From Amorphophallus konjac (Eukaryota; Streptophyta; Magnoliopsida; Alismatales; Araceae), in NCBI GenBank assembly GCA_022559845.1, contig CM040121.1, positions 348,848,243 through 348,912,242 on the forward strand: DNA of 64,000 bases, given 5' to 3'. The translations under genes and the position numbers were made by a program. Under the pieces are notes generated by a model. The model did not search any database, was not told the origin of the DNA, and saw only the letters and a program-made list of their open reading frames with translations. Positions 12,419 through 23,749 of this stretch are shown piece after piece (position 1 is the stretch's first letter; each line of letters opens with the position of its first letter).

Positions 12419-13459
12419 TTAAGAATTAATGTTAGGCGACTGGGTTAAAAGGGTACCTTTTATCATCTTACCTTCCTTGTCTAGAATGGCATTTAATCGA
12501 CCGTGCTTCCCACGTCCATTGTTATCTCTTGAAGATTGTCCGTTGATGAAAGGACATAGGGGCAGGTGATGTTCCCGACTTCCACATTTGAGACAAGCGC
12601 CGAGACGCTTCCAACACTGTTCTGCCGAGTGCCCAAATTTTTCACAAAATGAGCAAGGTGCCACGGCTTGCTCCTTCTCTTCTTTAACTTTCTTATCCTT
12701 CCCGTTTCCATTCCCCTTTCTTTTTCCGTTACCATTCCCATTACGGGACCTCTTAATGTGACGGTTTTCGCCCTCGTCTATTTCTTTCTCTTCTTGCCTA
12801 TCATGTTTTCGGCTTGACCTTTCTTCTCGGAGCCTCTCCACTTTCTCCATGGTTCTTTCACATAGATGCGCTCTTTGAACCATCTCGGTATAGGTGTGGA
12901 TATTCTGAGTTCCAAGTTGTTGGATGAATCCGGGTCTTAAACCATCCATAAATCGGTTGGCTTTCAATAAATCGGTGCTGATAAGATGTGGTGCGTAAGG
13001 TGCTAGCCTTGAAAATTGTAGTTTATATTCGGCAACCGTCATCATTCCTTGCCGAAGAGCGGTGAATTCCATAGCCTTTCATTCCTTTACGTGCTCAGAA
13101 AAGTACTTGGTACGGAATAGGGTAAGAAAACCATCCCATGTATGGGGTGCATCGGCCGGAGGTGCCGGAACCGACTTCCACCAAGTACGTGCATCCTTAT
13201 TACGTTGAAACGCTGCCAGACGCACCTTTTCCTGATCGGTGCATTGGATAACATCAAAGATACGATTCATTTCATCGATCCAATTTTCTGCTTCATTCGG
13301 ATTGGAAGAACCATAGAAACGCGGAGGGTTTAAACTCCGGAAATTGCGATGTAGATCCCCAGCCCGTGCTCCTGCGCCACCTTGCGCAATAGTTTGTAAT
13401 GCCTATGTAAGGCCGGCAACTGTTTGTTGCATGCCATCCCAATCTACGCGATGAGCCAT
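12419..13459 (-). pseudogene. G gag, nearly complete with two in-frame stops
   Basis: The frame begins at ATG 13459 (MAHRVDWDGMQQ), matching the start of F gag (MVAEHAQWRDMQ). The retrotransposon gag core is FYGSSNPNEAENWIDEM, near 13290. A basic Lys/Arg/Gly/Asn low-complexity stretch covers about 12690-12830. Two intact CCHC knuckles follow: CSFCEKFGHSAEQC (about 12610-12655) and CLKCGSREHHLPLC (about 12555-12600). In-frame stops lie near 13405 and at 13079. The main 217-codon part downstream is uninterrupted. Gag would form virus-like particles and bind RNA; there is no sign of a downstream protease. Confidence 0.85.
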
Positions 13460-13671
13460 GATAGCAATAAGGTACCTGAGAGAAATATAACAACTTATTA
13501 TTTCTCGTGAGACTGACAGAAAATCAATCTTAAAGCTAATAACTATCTCATCCCGGGCTCTACCCAATTCTCACGTGGGTGCGGAGTTTCTTCCTTAGTT
13601 CATAGGTAGGGGTCCTTAAACCTTGGACTTATCCTACGACATAACTCTTCTCCCTAAGTCCTGAGACTTAG

Positions 13672-13683
13672 GCTCTGATACCA
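13672..13683 (-). other. G primer-binding site
   Basis: TGGTATCAGAGC on the minus strand, complementary to the initiator-Met tRNA 3' end, a few bases inside the 5' LTR. Confidence 0.9.
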
Positions 13684-13690
13684 ACTTAAC

Positions 13691-16600
13691 TGTCACGCCC
13701 CGAGCCTTTATTTCAGCGGAAGACTAACTCGGGGAGCGTGAATAGCTGGCATGGTAAGCCTCTTGCAAGCAAGAACGATCAGAGCGTAAGACAATCACAC
13801 AAAATGAATGCAATTGCACAATATTTACTAAAAATCCGACTTCATTCCATTATCAATCAAATATTCAAATACAATAACTTTTTCCACCATCTTTCACTCT
13901 ACTAGACTCAAGAAATAGGAAAATTACATTGACTCCATCTAAACAGTATAGACTTCCTAAGTCTTCGCTCATCTTTATTCACTCTCGGATCCGCTACTTG
14001 AACATTCTGAATCCGAACCTGAATCACTTTCATTTCCTGAAAAAGATTGGAAATAGGTAATGAGTACACTTACCCAGTAGGTATCTTCGTATCAACATGA
14101 AGGCACTATTAAAGTAATTACTAATTTATCTCTAAAGAAGTAAGACAAAATCATGCGAATGCGAATATCATGCGATTAAACCAAAATAACACGATAATCA
14201 TGTAAGATAGAGTGAACAAGAATGAACAATAATGAATGTAACAAGAACATGATGTTTGGCCTTTCATGAACAAGAATGTATCGAGAATGCACTTTCACTT
14301 TCACTTTCATAACCATAAAGGTTACGCACGAGAATGTCAATCATGTAGCAATTCACTCAATTTTCATGAGTGCTCATGGATTTCACTTATTTATAAAGAA
14401 AGTACTCCCAGCGCAATGCGACGCCAATAGCATCATACCCCATGATTTATAAAATAGTATGTTTCCGACAATCAGCCATGGGGACTAGCATAGAGCCCTT
14501 GGACACAATCAGCGCCCGAACTGCATCTTAACGTATAAATCAAGCTACTTCCATGAGTGTAACAATAAAGCATGGCCAAGAATGTAATAAGGTCAAGAAC
14601 TCATGATAACAACAATCAATGAATGAATGCTTCAATTTAGAGTAAGTGAGATCAAGAAAAAGATTTAAACAATGTCATGCTCATGGAAAAAAATCGACAG
14701 CATAACGGTACATTCTTTTCTCTTTCCAATCATTATATTAAGTTTCTTGATCAATATTATAAGTTCTAGACTATCATTAGTCCATCTAAAACTTTTGGAA
14801 TATCAACCCTTGGGTCAAACCTTGGGTTAAGTACTTAAACAATGTGACGGTCGTTTACTGGGCCATTACATCATGTAACGCTCCAGTAGTGGGCCGTTAC
14901 AATGATCCGAATTCAGAACGATCAAATAGACTCAGAGAAGTGTGACGGTCATTCATTGGGCCGTTACGTTGTGTGACGGTCCATGATTAGGCCGTTACAG
15001 TAGTCTGATACCAGAATCAAGCAATCGAACTCAGATGAATGTGACGGTCTTATATTGGGCCGTTACATTGCCTGACGGTCCAATATAGAGCCGTTACACT
15101 ACTGATAACCAAAAAACATTGATAGTGTCCTCTAATCAATGGGCTTTAAGGGTACAACTAACTCGATGTCCTAGTGGGAATCCCAGGCTCGCGGACAATT
15201 ACGGAGGCCTTGAAACAAGATTTCCTAGTCCATTGGAAGGAATATCCAATAGAGAGGTCCTCAAGTCTAAGAATATGTTCCTATAGTGTAAAGTGTGAAC
15301 TAATGGACAACATACCGGAATATGTGCCATGTACTTATAGAAATGACTCTATAGATAGAGATAGAATGTGTATCCATGTCTAAATCATGATAAAAACTCC
15401 GTCAATGCATTATGTAAAACCATGATTTAGAATACAAATCTATAGATTTTTGGTCATGAAATTAACATATCTTTAAAATGATATTAAGATGCCAAAATCA
15501 TGCAATACCTATCATGAACGATTGAATAATTCCAAGATCACTTTAACAGGTTTAAACTTAGATAACTAGGCTTAATAATAAGTAAAATTGACAAGTCCTA
15601 TTCTGTCTCGAGTTGACAGAACATCAGGTGTCTGACGCTCTATTGATGGCGCGTCATAGTTAATGTGACGGTTTATCGAGCAGCCGTTACATGAACGTAA
15701 CGCTCCTTCCCTGATGCGTCAGAGACAACAGAGTGCTTATATATACAATAGAACTGTGACGGTCATCGTAAGGCCGTTACGTGAGTATGACGGTCCTACT
15801 ATGATGCGTCAGAGCATCTGCTGACAGAAAACCATATAGCATCCAAGAGATCAACTCACATCATGTCTAGAAATCAAAATAGTATGACTATCCTTAGACA
15901 TGATAACGATGTATAGTCTATCTACATGCATGGGTTCTAGTGAATAGACAAGATAACATCTTTTACTTCTATTTAAGGCTAAGAGATGTATGAATGCATA
16001 GAACCGTTAAAACATGAAATTCATGATCTATCATGCATGGAATTCAATCGAACCAGAGGGCTTTTATTCCTATCAAGATGTTTCTGCCATTCATGAGATG
16101 ACCTACCTCTTAACTTGGCTTTAAACTTCCAATTTAGGGTTTGAAAAACGTGCCATAGTTCTCCTCTTCCTGTGACTTTTCAGCAACTTCCTTGGGCTCT
16201 AACTCCACGACCTCTTGACCTAAAGACGTGAAATTTGGAGAGGAGTTAGTCTAAAGTATTGTAAACAAATTCCTCTAAAAAACTTACCTGAGATTATGCC
16301 TCCCTACCTTGATTCCTTGCGACCCAAAAGTAAGGGTCGCACAGTTCAGAACTAGGTCCTATTTATAGAGTTCTAGCTAGGGTTTGAGGATTAGATCGAT
16401 TCTAGAGTCCTTAATTCATCAAAACCTGATCTCTAAGAGTCCTTAGTAATGTTATAACTCTTCCCAAGTCGATCCCTAGTGGATAAGATCCCAAAGTTCC
16501 AATCTTTTTGGGAGTTCTTTGACTCACGGAACTTGCAGCATGTAACGGTCGTGTCCAGGCGCGTTACCTAGGTGTGGCGGTCGCCCGATGGACCGTTACA

Positions 16601-16919
16601 GTCAACGTGTATAGAGTTTCAATTTAATAAAACTCTTTTATTCGTTTATCCATATAATTATCTTAGATAATTAGTATTTATCCTTAAAATATGTGAATAG
16701 ACTTACTAACCTTCTAGAATATGGGCCAAACTTAATGGGCTTGGTCCTTAAATCATTTGGATTTTATTTAAATGGATTTGGTTAATTATTTAACACAAAT
16801 GGGCCTTATAATGACTTATTAATCTAATAACCCATTTATTAATACATTTAGGCCTTTATAAATTCTAGAAAATTATTTATAAATTCAAAAATTATTTACA
16901 CAAATTCTGGGGTCTTACA
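13691..16919 (-). repeat. G 5' LTR (right copy)
   Basis: It matches the left copy along its full length. Differences are few and, where I compared them, mainly C/T and G/A changes. It carries one 12-bp tandem duplication near 14812. A TATA box lies at 16361-16367. Confidence 0.9.
16361..16367 (-). promoter_or_regulatory. G LTR TATA box (right, 5' copy)
   Basis: TATAAATAGG on the minus strand, in the 5' LTR that would drive G transcription. Confidence 0.6.
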
Positions 16920-16924
16920 TCACT
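16920..16924. repeat. TSD of G, right copy (TCACT)
   Basis: It is identical to 9123-9127. Confidence 0.9.
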
Positions 16925-17674
16925 CCTCGGCTTCTTGTCCTTCCACGAACTAGACCCGCTAGTGGGCATCTTCTTGCCATTGTTGGATTTGAAACTCCCA
17001 GAACTAGTGGTCTGCTCTTTCTTAGTGTTCCTCCTTCGGATCCTCTCAGTCATCTATATGGTATGTTCGAGGACTTGAGCCCTTCTCACAATCTCAGCAT
17101 AAGTGTTGATCTCTAAAGGTGCCAATTGGTCAATATACTGAAGCTTCAATCCATTCAGAAACCTCTTGGCCTTCATCTTTTCCGTAGACACCAAATGCTA
17201 TGCATAACGTGACAGCCTGGAGAACTGAGCTTCGTATTCAGCAACCGATAAGTTCCTTTGTTTTAAAGCAGCAAACTCCGCCGCATTCTTCTCTTGTACT
17301 CTGTCCGAGAAATATTTACTATTGAAAAGCTCCTCGAACACTTTCCACAATACATGTTTGTCTCCCAGTGTGGCTTTTACAGCATCCCACCATGTTCAAG
17401 CATCACGTTCTAACTGTAAGGTAGTCAAGAGAACGCGCTCCTAGTCACTGCATTGCATAACTATGAAAATCTGATCTATCTCTTTCAGCCAATGCTTGGC
17501 TTCATCGGGATCCGCTGAACCACCAAATCATAGGGGATTCATTCCTCGAAAATTTTGGTGGAGATCACCGACTCCATGGTGCGCTGCACCTCCTTGGGCC
17601 ACCTGCTGGCGGGCCCGAGTCAATCCTTGCACTGTACGCTGCATGTCCCTCCACTGTGCATGCTCAGCCACCAT
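16920..17674 (-). pseudogene. F gag, N-terminal part
   Basis: The frame starts at ATG 17674 (MVAEHAQWRDMQ). It runs through the gag core (HWLKEIDQIF, near 17490; FEELFNSKYFSDRV, near 17325) and a SRLSRYA motif near 17220. It reaches a Ser/Lys-rich linker (SGSSSWKDKKP) and then the G insertion. Several in-frame stops, for example near 17530, 17445 and 17200, disable it. Its head is homologous to G gag, linking G to this superfamily. Confidence 0.85.
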
Positions 17675-17853
17675 CGGAATAGACTCCTATGTGTAGAAAA
17701 ATTAATTAGAACCAGCCTAGCAAAATCTTTTAGGGTTTATTAATTAACTCAACCCAACTCGCTACCCAATCTCACCGAGTTGGCTCCTTAAACTTTAACA
17801 AAGTCACGGGTTCTATAACACCACTTAGAAACCTAGGGACTTAGAAACCTAGC

Positions 17854-17863
17854 CTCTGATACC
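17854..17863 (-). other. F primer-binding site
   Basis: TGGTATCAGAG on the minus strand, 7 bp inside the 5' LTR end. Confidence 0.85.
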
Positions 17864-18863
17864 ACAAAACTGTCACGCCCTGACGTGATAAATCGGAACG
17901 CAACAGTTGAATACATTCATGATAAGGAGAGCAAATAACAGAATTAAAAGAACATAATTTGTAAGGGGAAGAATTACTCCAACAAAAATACCAATTTCCT
18001 CACAGATAATTAAAAATCATTCCAACAACCTCTTAATGTCATACTTCACGATTTGAAGAAAAAAAAGGAAAAAAAGAAAAAGATTACAACTCCTGACGAC
18101 AAATCTTAATAACATTACTAGACAACGACTTAACAAAACCACTAAGTGGCACTCCACACCTCTACTAAGACAACTATCAAGTCACGTCTATCAGGTACAC
18201 TCTAGTCTTCACTCCTGCCCATCCCCGTCTGTTTGCATTTCGTCATCGGAGCTACCTGAAAGGGGGAAAAATCTGGGTGAGCGAATGCTCAGTAGGTAAT
18301 AGTCGGCAAAGTTTAAGTAATTAACCAATTTAATTAAATGTTATGCGAATAAATAAAAGGATGTTGAACGAAACTGGCATATGCAGTGATGGAATGAGAG
18401 TGATAGAAAGAAATATAACAGAGATATATCATTTCCATGTATTGGCCGATCAAGCACGCAAACAAGAAAGTCAAGTAGAGATAATTCCATGTGAGAATTC
18501 AATAAATTGTAGAAATGTACAAGAAAATGAATAAATGTATGAACGTCTTAGATATCACGCTAGTCATGCACTCGGTGCAATGCCTCACCATGTCATTACA
18601 ACTCCCCGGGACACTAGTACTTTTCGGGTGCTCCTCCCAGGACCAGACCGGGCCCTTATGATGCATTGGCATTGATTTGGTGGATCCAAGATCCAAGTAA
18701 CCATCTTAGACATTCATTGGAATCTGCCAGGAATTCCAAGGTTAAGCTATGTAACTTACCAACTAGGAACAAGTGGTATTATCAACAATTGAATGAGAAG
18801 TCATGAGATTAAAGAGGTATGCAAGACACACATGAAACAAGCTTTGGAAAAATTCCGGTCATG

Positions 18864-19440
18864 ATCGGGCCGCCAAGGTGCTAAACGGTCTATCGATGGA
18901 CCGCAAAGACCAAAGCTGGGCCAAAGAGACGAAATCCAACGTGAAGGATGAAAACGGTCCGAGAGGTGCGGTAACAAGATCAAGACGGTCTTGGCTGGGC
19001 CGTTTCCCAAAGGAAGATGGTCCACCGGAGGCCGTTTAGAGCATAAGGGTCCCTCGGCCACAATAAAAATGGAAACGGTCTCAATTGGGCCGCCCCATCC
19101 AGAAACGGTCCTCTAAGGGCCGCTTGGAGGATAAAAATGGTCCAATGGCAATCGCAACCAGTCCTGGCCCCTTAAGGCTAAAGCAATCGACTTAATGGGT
19201 TCCCAGCCCACCCGAGACATGGTGGGACCTAACCAGGGTCCATCCCACACCTCTCAGGTCGATTCTAGAGGCTATAGGTCGACTCCAATGTGGCTAGGTC
19301 GACCCATATACAAGGAAGGTTGACTCACATGACCTGGCACTTAGCCAGTTAAAAACGGTCATGAAAAGGGCCGCTCAAAAGGTCAGGCAGTCACACCGGG
19401 GCCGCAAACTGACAGTAGCGATCCCAGAAGGGCCGTAATC
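18864..19440. repeat. Quasi-palindrome array in F LTR
   Basis: About ten units carry the left arm AAACGGTC, 6-9 variable bases, and the right arm GGGCCGTTT or GGGCCGC. Examples lie near 18884, 18952, 18983, 19015, 19073, 19102, 19354 and 19416. The core arms are the same as in G LTRs (ACGGTC and GGCCGTT) although the surrounding LTR sequence differs. Weaker units continue at 19890-20065. Confidence 0.75.
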
Positions 19441-20539
19441 AACAGGATAGCCCCGATTCTGGGCTTGGGCAAAACACGCGATTCGATCGAGTCGAAAGGT
19501 TTAGGTTTTGGGGGTACAACCCGCCCGACGTCCTAGTGGGAATCTCAAGCTCGCGGGGGCTTACGAAGGTCTCATAATAGCGGTCCTAGTCCGACGGAAG
19601 GAATATCCGGTAGAGTCCCAACTATTATAAGATTAATGGCTAAATAAAACATATGAATACATGAGGTATCGGTCAGCCAGTACCACTGGAGTGGCGTGAC
19701 TGTAAGAACAATCTTAAAAGTTATCACATTATCAATTCAACATTGTAGTAAATTTTTCCCAATTGAATTATATGATGTGAATCAAGAGGAACAAGATATA
19801 ATTATGGATGGTTACAGTGAATTTAAACATTTTAGACATTGCATACAGTCCATTTATTAAGTACATTTCTGCCCTACACACGCCGTCTGTCGCGCAGTCG
19901 CTAGGGTTATGTGGCAGTCAGGGACTAGCCGCACACACGACCTTTGCAGTCTATCGCGGGGCCGCTAGCATGTGATTAACTTCAAGTTTTCAAAAGGCAA
20001 AAGAGGTCTATCGTGGCGCCGCGTAGATCAGAAGCGGTTCTAGTACGACTGCATAAAGCTCACTGCTTTGGTCTCCGGCGATCTCCGATAGACCTCGGTT
20101 GTAACCACAAATTCACGTAGTATAGTGAAACATAATTGGGAAAAATAGTATCAACACAAAGAGGAAAAAATTGTGCATGAGATAGCATGGATTAATTAAT
20201 ATTTTTCCTGCTAAAACCTAACATTTAGTGAGGATAAGATGAACTAACAAGAACGATGCCCTAAATTGACATGCTCCGACTAAAGACTGGAATTTGATCA
20301 CTATACTTAACTAAAATTAGGGCTTTTATTATCAAAATAAAGAGGGCTTGAAGATGAACATGCCAGTATAATCTGATTAGAGTTTGGTCTGCTAGAACCT
20401 ACCTTAATCAAAGAACAAAGGACATCGAACGCTCAAAACCGCACGAACTATGTGCTCTACAACCTCGATGATTCCTCCCTCGAACGTGCTCCTCGCCGAC
20501 CGCCTCAGCAAATGGGGATTCTAGGTCGAGCTAGGGTTA

Positions 20540-20546
20540 GTTTATA
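20540..20546 (-). promoter_or_regulatory. F LTR TATA-like box
   Basis: TATAAAC on the minus strand, in the corresponding part of the LTR to the G TATA box, although the neighbouring sequence differs. Confidence 0.45.
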
Positions 20547-21019
20547 GGAAACTATTGGATCTAGGGTCAATGATACGGTTGGATAGAGTCCTCGAAGTCG
20601 ATCGTGCGCGAAACTCGCGCTTGACCGGGTCGCGTCGCCTTCTAGCTCCGAATTACACTCCTAGGGTTAGGGTTATTGTGCACAAAGAGAGGGAAATGAT
20701 CTAGCCATCAAGGCCATTCGATTGGGTCTGGTTTGGGGTCAAATGATCAAGATTTGGGTTCGAATTTAGCGATCTAGGGTTTGATCTATTTAAGCTCGAT
20801 TTTAGCCCTAATTCCATCAATTCAGCTTGATTAAAATTTTATTTAGGGTCTGACCAAGAAGACAAATCATCTAAACTTTTAGTCCTCTACATGATTATGA
20901 TTTTTCTAGATTTTTATAAATTAATTGAAATTTCACCTAAAGGGATTTATAATTTAATAGTAGATAATTCTCAATTATTACCCCTTTCATATTAATTAAT
21001 TATTTGTCAGGGTGTTACA

Positions 21020-21435
21020 TAAATATTGCCTTCATGTCGATACAAAGATACCTACTGGGCAAGTGTGCTCAAACCCATTTTCTTATCTTTTCAGGAAATA
21101 CTAGTGGATCAGATTCGGAATATGCTAGTAGCGGGTCCGAGAGCGATTGATGATCTATTTGAACGAGAGGCGCCATAGTTATCTAGTGTCTAGTTGAGTC
21201 AGATTGTAATTTTCTATTTTATTGAGTCAAAGGATGTAAGGATGTTAAAAGTCATGATCTTATGTACATTTGGATCATTATTATGAATAAAGTAGATTTT
21301 TGGATTAATTACTTGTGCAATTACTTTTATGTGATTGTCTTGCGCTCTGATTTTCTTACTTGCGAGAGGCTTACCATGTCGGCTGTTCACATTCCTAAAA
21401 TTTCTTCCGCTGTATTGAAAGCTCGGGGCGTGACA
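21020..21435 (+). repeat. J1: 3' end of a plus-strand Tekay/Del-type LTR
   Basis: It ends CTCGGGGCGTGACA and is homologous, in reverse orientation, to the terminal about 420 bp of the G LTR, including the CTTACCATG(T/C)CGGCTGTTC block. Its left part was cut by the F insertion. Confidence 0.8.
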
Positions 21436-22160
21436 ACTTTCTCTTATAAATGAGTGAAATCTACGAGGCTCCTTATGGAAATTACATGCTTGTTAAATGA
21501 CAATCTAGTACATAGCCTTTACGAGGTTGTGTAAGTACTTTCTAGTTACATGCTCATACATTCTTGTTCCTGAAAGGCCACCTTACATTTACATGATTAA
21601 ATCTTACTTGTTCATATACTCGATCATGTCTACTTGCTCAGATATATCATGATTCTAGATTCTTGGATGTTTTAGTTTATGCCGTATCATTTACCGCATT
21701 CTCATTTTTTATCTTAACTCTAGGGCTAAAATACTAATCACTTAAATATTACCTTCATGTTGATACGAAGATACCTACTCGACAAGTGTGCTCATACCTA
21801 TTTTCTCATCTTTTTAGGAAATACTAGTGGTTCGGATTCTGATTATGCTAGTAGCGGGTCCGAGAGCGATTAATGATCTATTTGAACGAGAGAAGCCATA
21901 GTTATCTAGTGTCTAGTCGAATCACATTGTAATTTTCTATTTTCTTGAGTCAAAGGATGTAAGGATGTTAAAAGTCATGATCTTATGTACATTTGGATAA
22001 TTATTATGAATAAAGTTGATTTTTTGATTAATTATTTGTGCAATAACTTTTATATGATTGTCTTGTGTTCTGATTTTCTCTTTCTTGCAAGGGGCTTACC
22101 ATGCCGGCAGTTCACGTTCCTAATATTCCTTCCGCTGTATTAAAGGCTAGGGGCGTGACA
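21436..22160 (+). repeat. J2: second, longer 3' end of the same LTR type
   Basis: It repeats J1 (block beginning AAATATTACCTTCATG near 21744) and extends about 300 bp further upstream. It ends AGGGGCGTGACA at 22160. J1's end joins J2's interior directly, with no internal region between them, which suggests a deletion or unequal recombination between LTRs. Confidence 0.75.
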
Positions 22161-22167
22161 AACAATA

Positions 22168-22326
22168 AGTGTGGTGGGACTGTAAAACACGGTGGGACAA
22201 GAAACTTGACACAGTGGGACAGCAAACGCGGTGGGACGAGAAACACACGAACAAGACCGCGGAGACGGTGGGATGGCAAACACAACTACGATGGGACAAG
22301 AAACACATGGACAAGACCGCGGAAAT
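22168..22326 (+). repeat. GTGGGAC minisatellite
   Basis: Degenerate tandem units of about 25-30 bp are built on CGGTGGGAC(A/G)AGAAACAC. At least six copies are visible, some with GGGATGG or GGGACAGC variants. Confidence 0.7.
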
Positions 22327-23744
22327 GACCAAGAATAGGAACTGACAAATGCTTTGGCCAAAACCTATGATCAGATGAAGCAGAACTTCCAGGTTCATAA
22401 TCGTAAGGTAATACCCTCTCATGGAGATAATGAAAAGATCGAGCGAGGTGAGTCAAAGGCTGAGAGGAACAGGAACTTTAGGGTAGATCAAGAGATAAGA
22501 CCGAAGAAGAGACAAATGGAAAGATGCGAACATGATGAACATGAGATAGAGCAAGGAAGGCATGAACACCTGCAGCCTGCACACTTAACAAAGAAATTAT
22601 ACATGTCCTCAAGATAAAATAGACAAAAATGCATGAAAAAGGGAACAAAAGACACATTTTTTTTAATTTTTTAACATTTTTTGATTTTTTTGATTTTTAA
22701 AATATCTATTTTTTTTAAAATTTTGAAATAATTGATATTTTTTATTTTTTGTTATTTTTTATCTTTTGACCAAGCTATCTGCAGTACACATAGACGGGCT
22801 AAAACTACTGGCTTGGGGTCGTCGTCCCTCCCCCCTTCATTAAAGACTTCCCAGAGCAGGGTGTGCATTTGAGGGTGGCGCACTACAACCAACTACCTCT
22901 AAAGAACGATGGCCCAACTATGGCCATACCCAAGATACAACCCAGCCTAAGAGGGAGAAATAAAAGAAAAAATTGGGATAAGCCTTATGCAGGATGAGAG
23001 ATGTCAGGATTCAACTACCTTCCAGGGCACTACCCCTCAGAGATACACTATTACGCCGGGGTTTTGTGTCTTTAATTTTTGGACCCACTATAAGGCATGC
23101 ATACATCCGGGCTCATGACGTCCCGCGGGGAATAGTACTGCTCTCTTGCCATGCCTTTGATTTTTATAATTTTTCTATTGATTTTCCTTTTTCTTTATTT
23201 TATGACCCTTACTAGCCAGATTTGGCATTAAAGCACATATTCAAGGGTCATTAAGACTGCCCCTATTTGAGACCTCTCCCGTATTAGGGAGCGCCTAGGT
23301 TGGTCATCTTATCCATCCATTTCTTGCCCTTGCACTCGGCCGAGCAGAGAAAAGAAAAAAAGCCACTGTGTATACCCAAAGAATGGCCAAAATAGCAACG
23401 GTGTTGCCTCAGAGGAGATCGACTACAGTTCGCCGTGTAGTGGGTGAAAAATCGTGCTCAAAAGAGTCACCCTCAACGATCGGGGAAAGAAACATCAGAC
23501 TCCCAGCACGGAGCTATCACCAGCCTAAGATGCTACAGAAGCGAACTGGACTAAACCAAGTAAACCACCCAAACATGTTAAGGAACCGACAATATAACCA
23601 TGCAAAGAAAGAATATAATAGTAACAACAATGATAGCACATTCTTACGCGAAATAAAAGATACCTTGCAAATCCATGGCGTGGAAGTAGCAACATCTTCA
23701 AGCAATCTTGATTAACGAGCTTCATATTCCTTGCTATACAGGAC
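22327..23744. other. Unassigned region K, left part
   Basis: No recognisable element or gene. It includes a T/A homopolymer-rich stretch (22655-22765). Two plus-strand frames start at ATG: 22354-22617 (87 codons, Lys/Arg/Glu-rich) and 23368-23715 (115 codons, basic, Asn-rich). Neither resembles a family I know. The AAAGG target duplication shows it was continuous with 35987-37173 before element A inserted. Confidence 0.5.
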
Positions 23745-23749
23745 AAAGG
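23745..23749. repeat. TSD of A, left copy (AAAGG)
   Basis: It matches 35987-35991. Confidence 0.9.

Larger units (their letters stand above)
9128..16919 (-). mobile_element. Element G: gag-only non-autonomous gypsy element (TR-GAG type)
   Basis: Two near-identical LTRs (3217 and 3229 bp) flank only 1346 bp of interior, which holds a PBS, one gag reading frame and a polypurine tract. A perfect 5-bp TSD (TCACT) proves insertion into F gag. The 12-bp LTR length difference is explained by one 12-bp duplication near 14812. No protease, RT or integrase is present, so movement must have relied on a related autonomous element, plausibly of Tekay/Del type given the LTR ends and the gag similarity to F. 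Confidence 0.9.
5902..21019 (-). mobile_element. Element F: Ty3/gypsy Tekay/Del-type retrotransposon, with G nested inside
   Basis: The minus-strand order is 5' LTR (21019-17871), PBS, gag (interrupted by G at 16919/9128), protease, RT, RNase H and integrase, cut at 5902 by element H. The LTR 5' end TGTAACACCC and 3' end GGGCGTGACA are typical of Tekay/Del-type plant LTRs, and the protein motifs agree. F sits inside an older LTR of the same superfamily (J); its right flank TAAAT (21020-21024) is the expected TSD. The C-terminal chromodomain and 3' LTR should lie left of the window. Confidence 0.85.
17871..21019 (-). repeat. F 5' LTR (3149 bp)
   Basis: In element orientation it runs TGTAACACCCTGAC...AGGGCGTGACA. 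It has a TATA-like site at 20540-20546 and an array of short inverted-repeat units at about 18864-19440. The partner LTR is outside the window. Confidence 0.85.

Noticed and set aside
22994..23215. 73-codon plus-strand frame in region K
   Set aside because: Short, no family resemblance, and no flanking gene signals; not distinguishable from chance.
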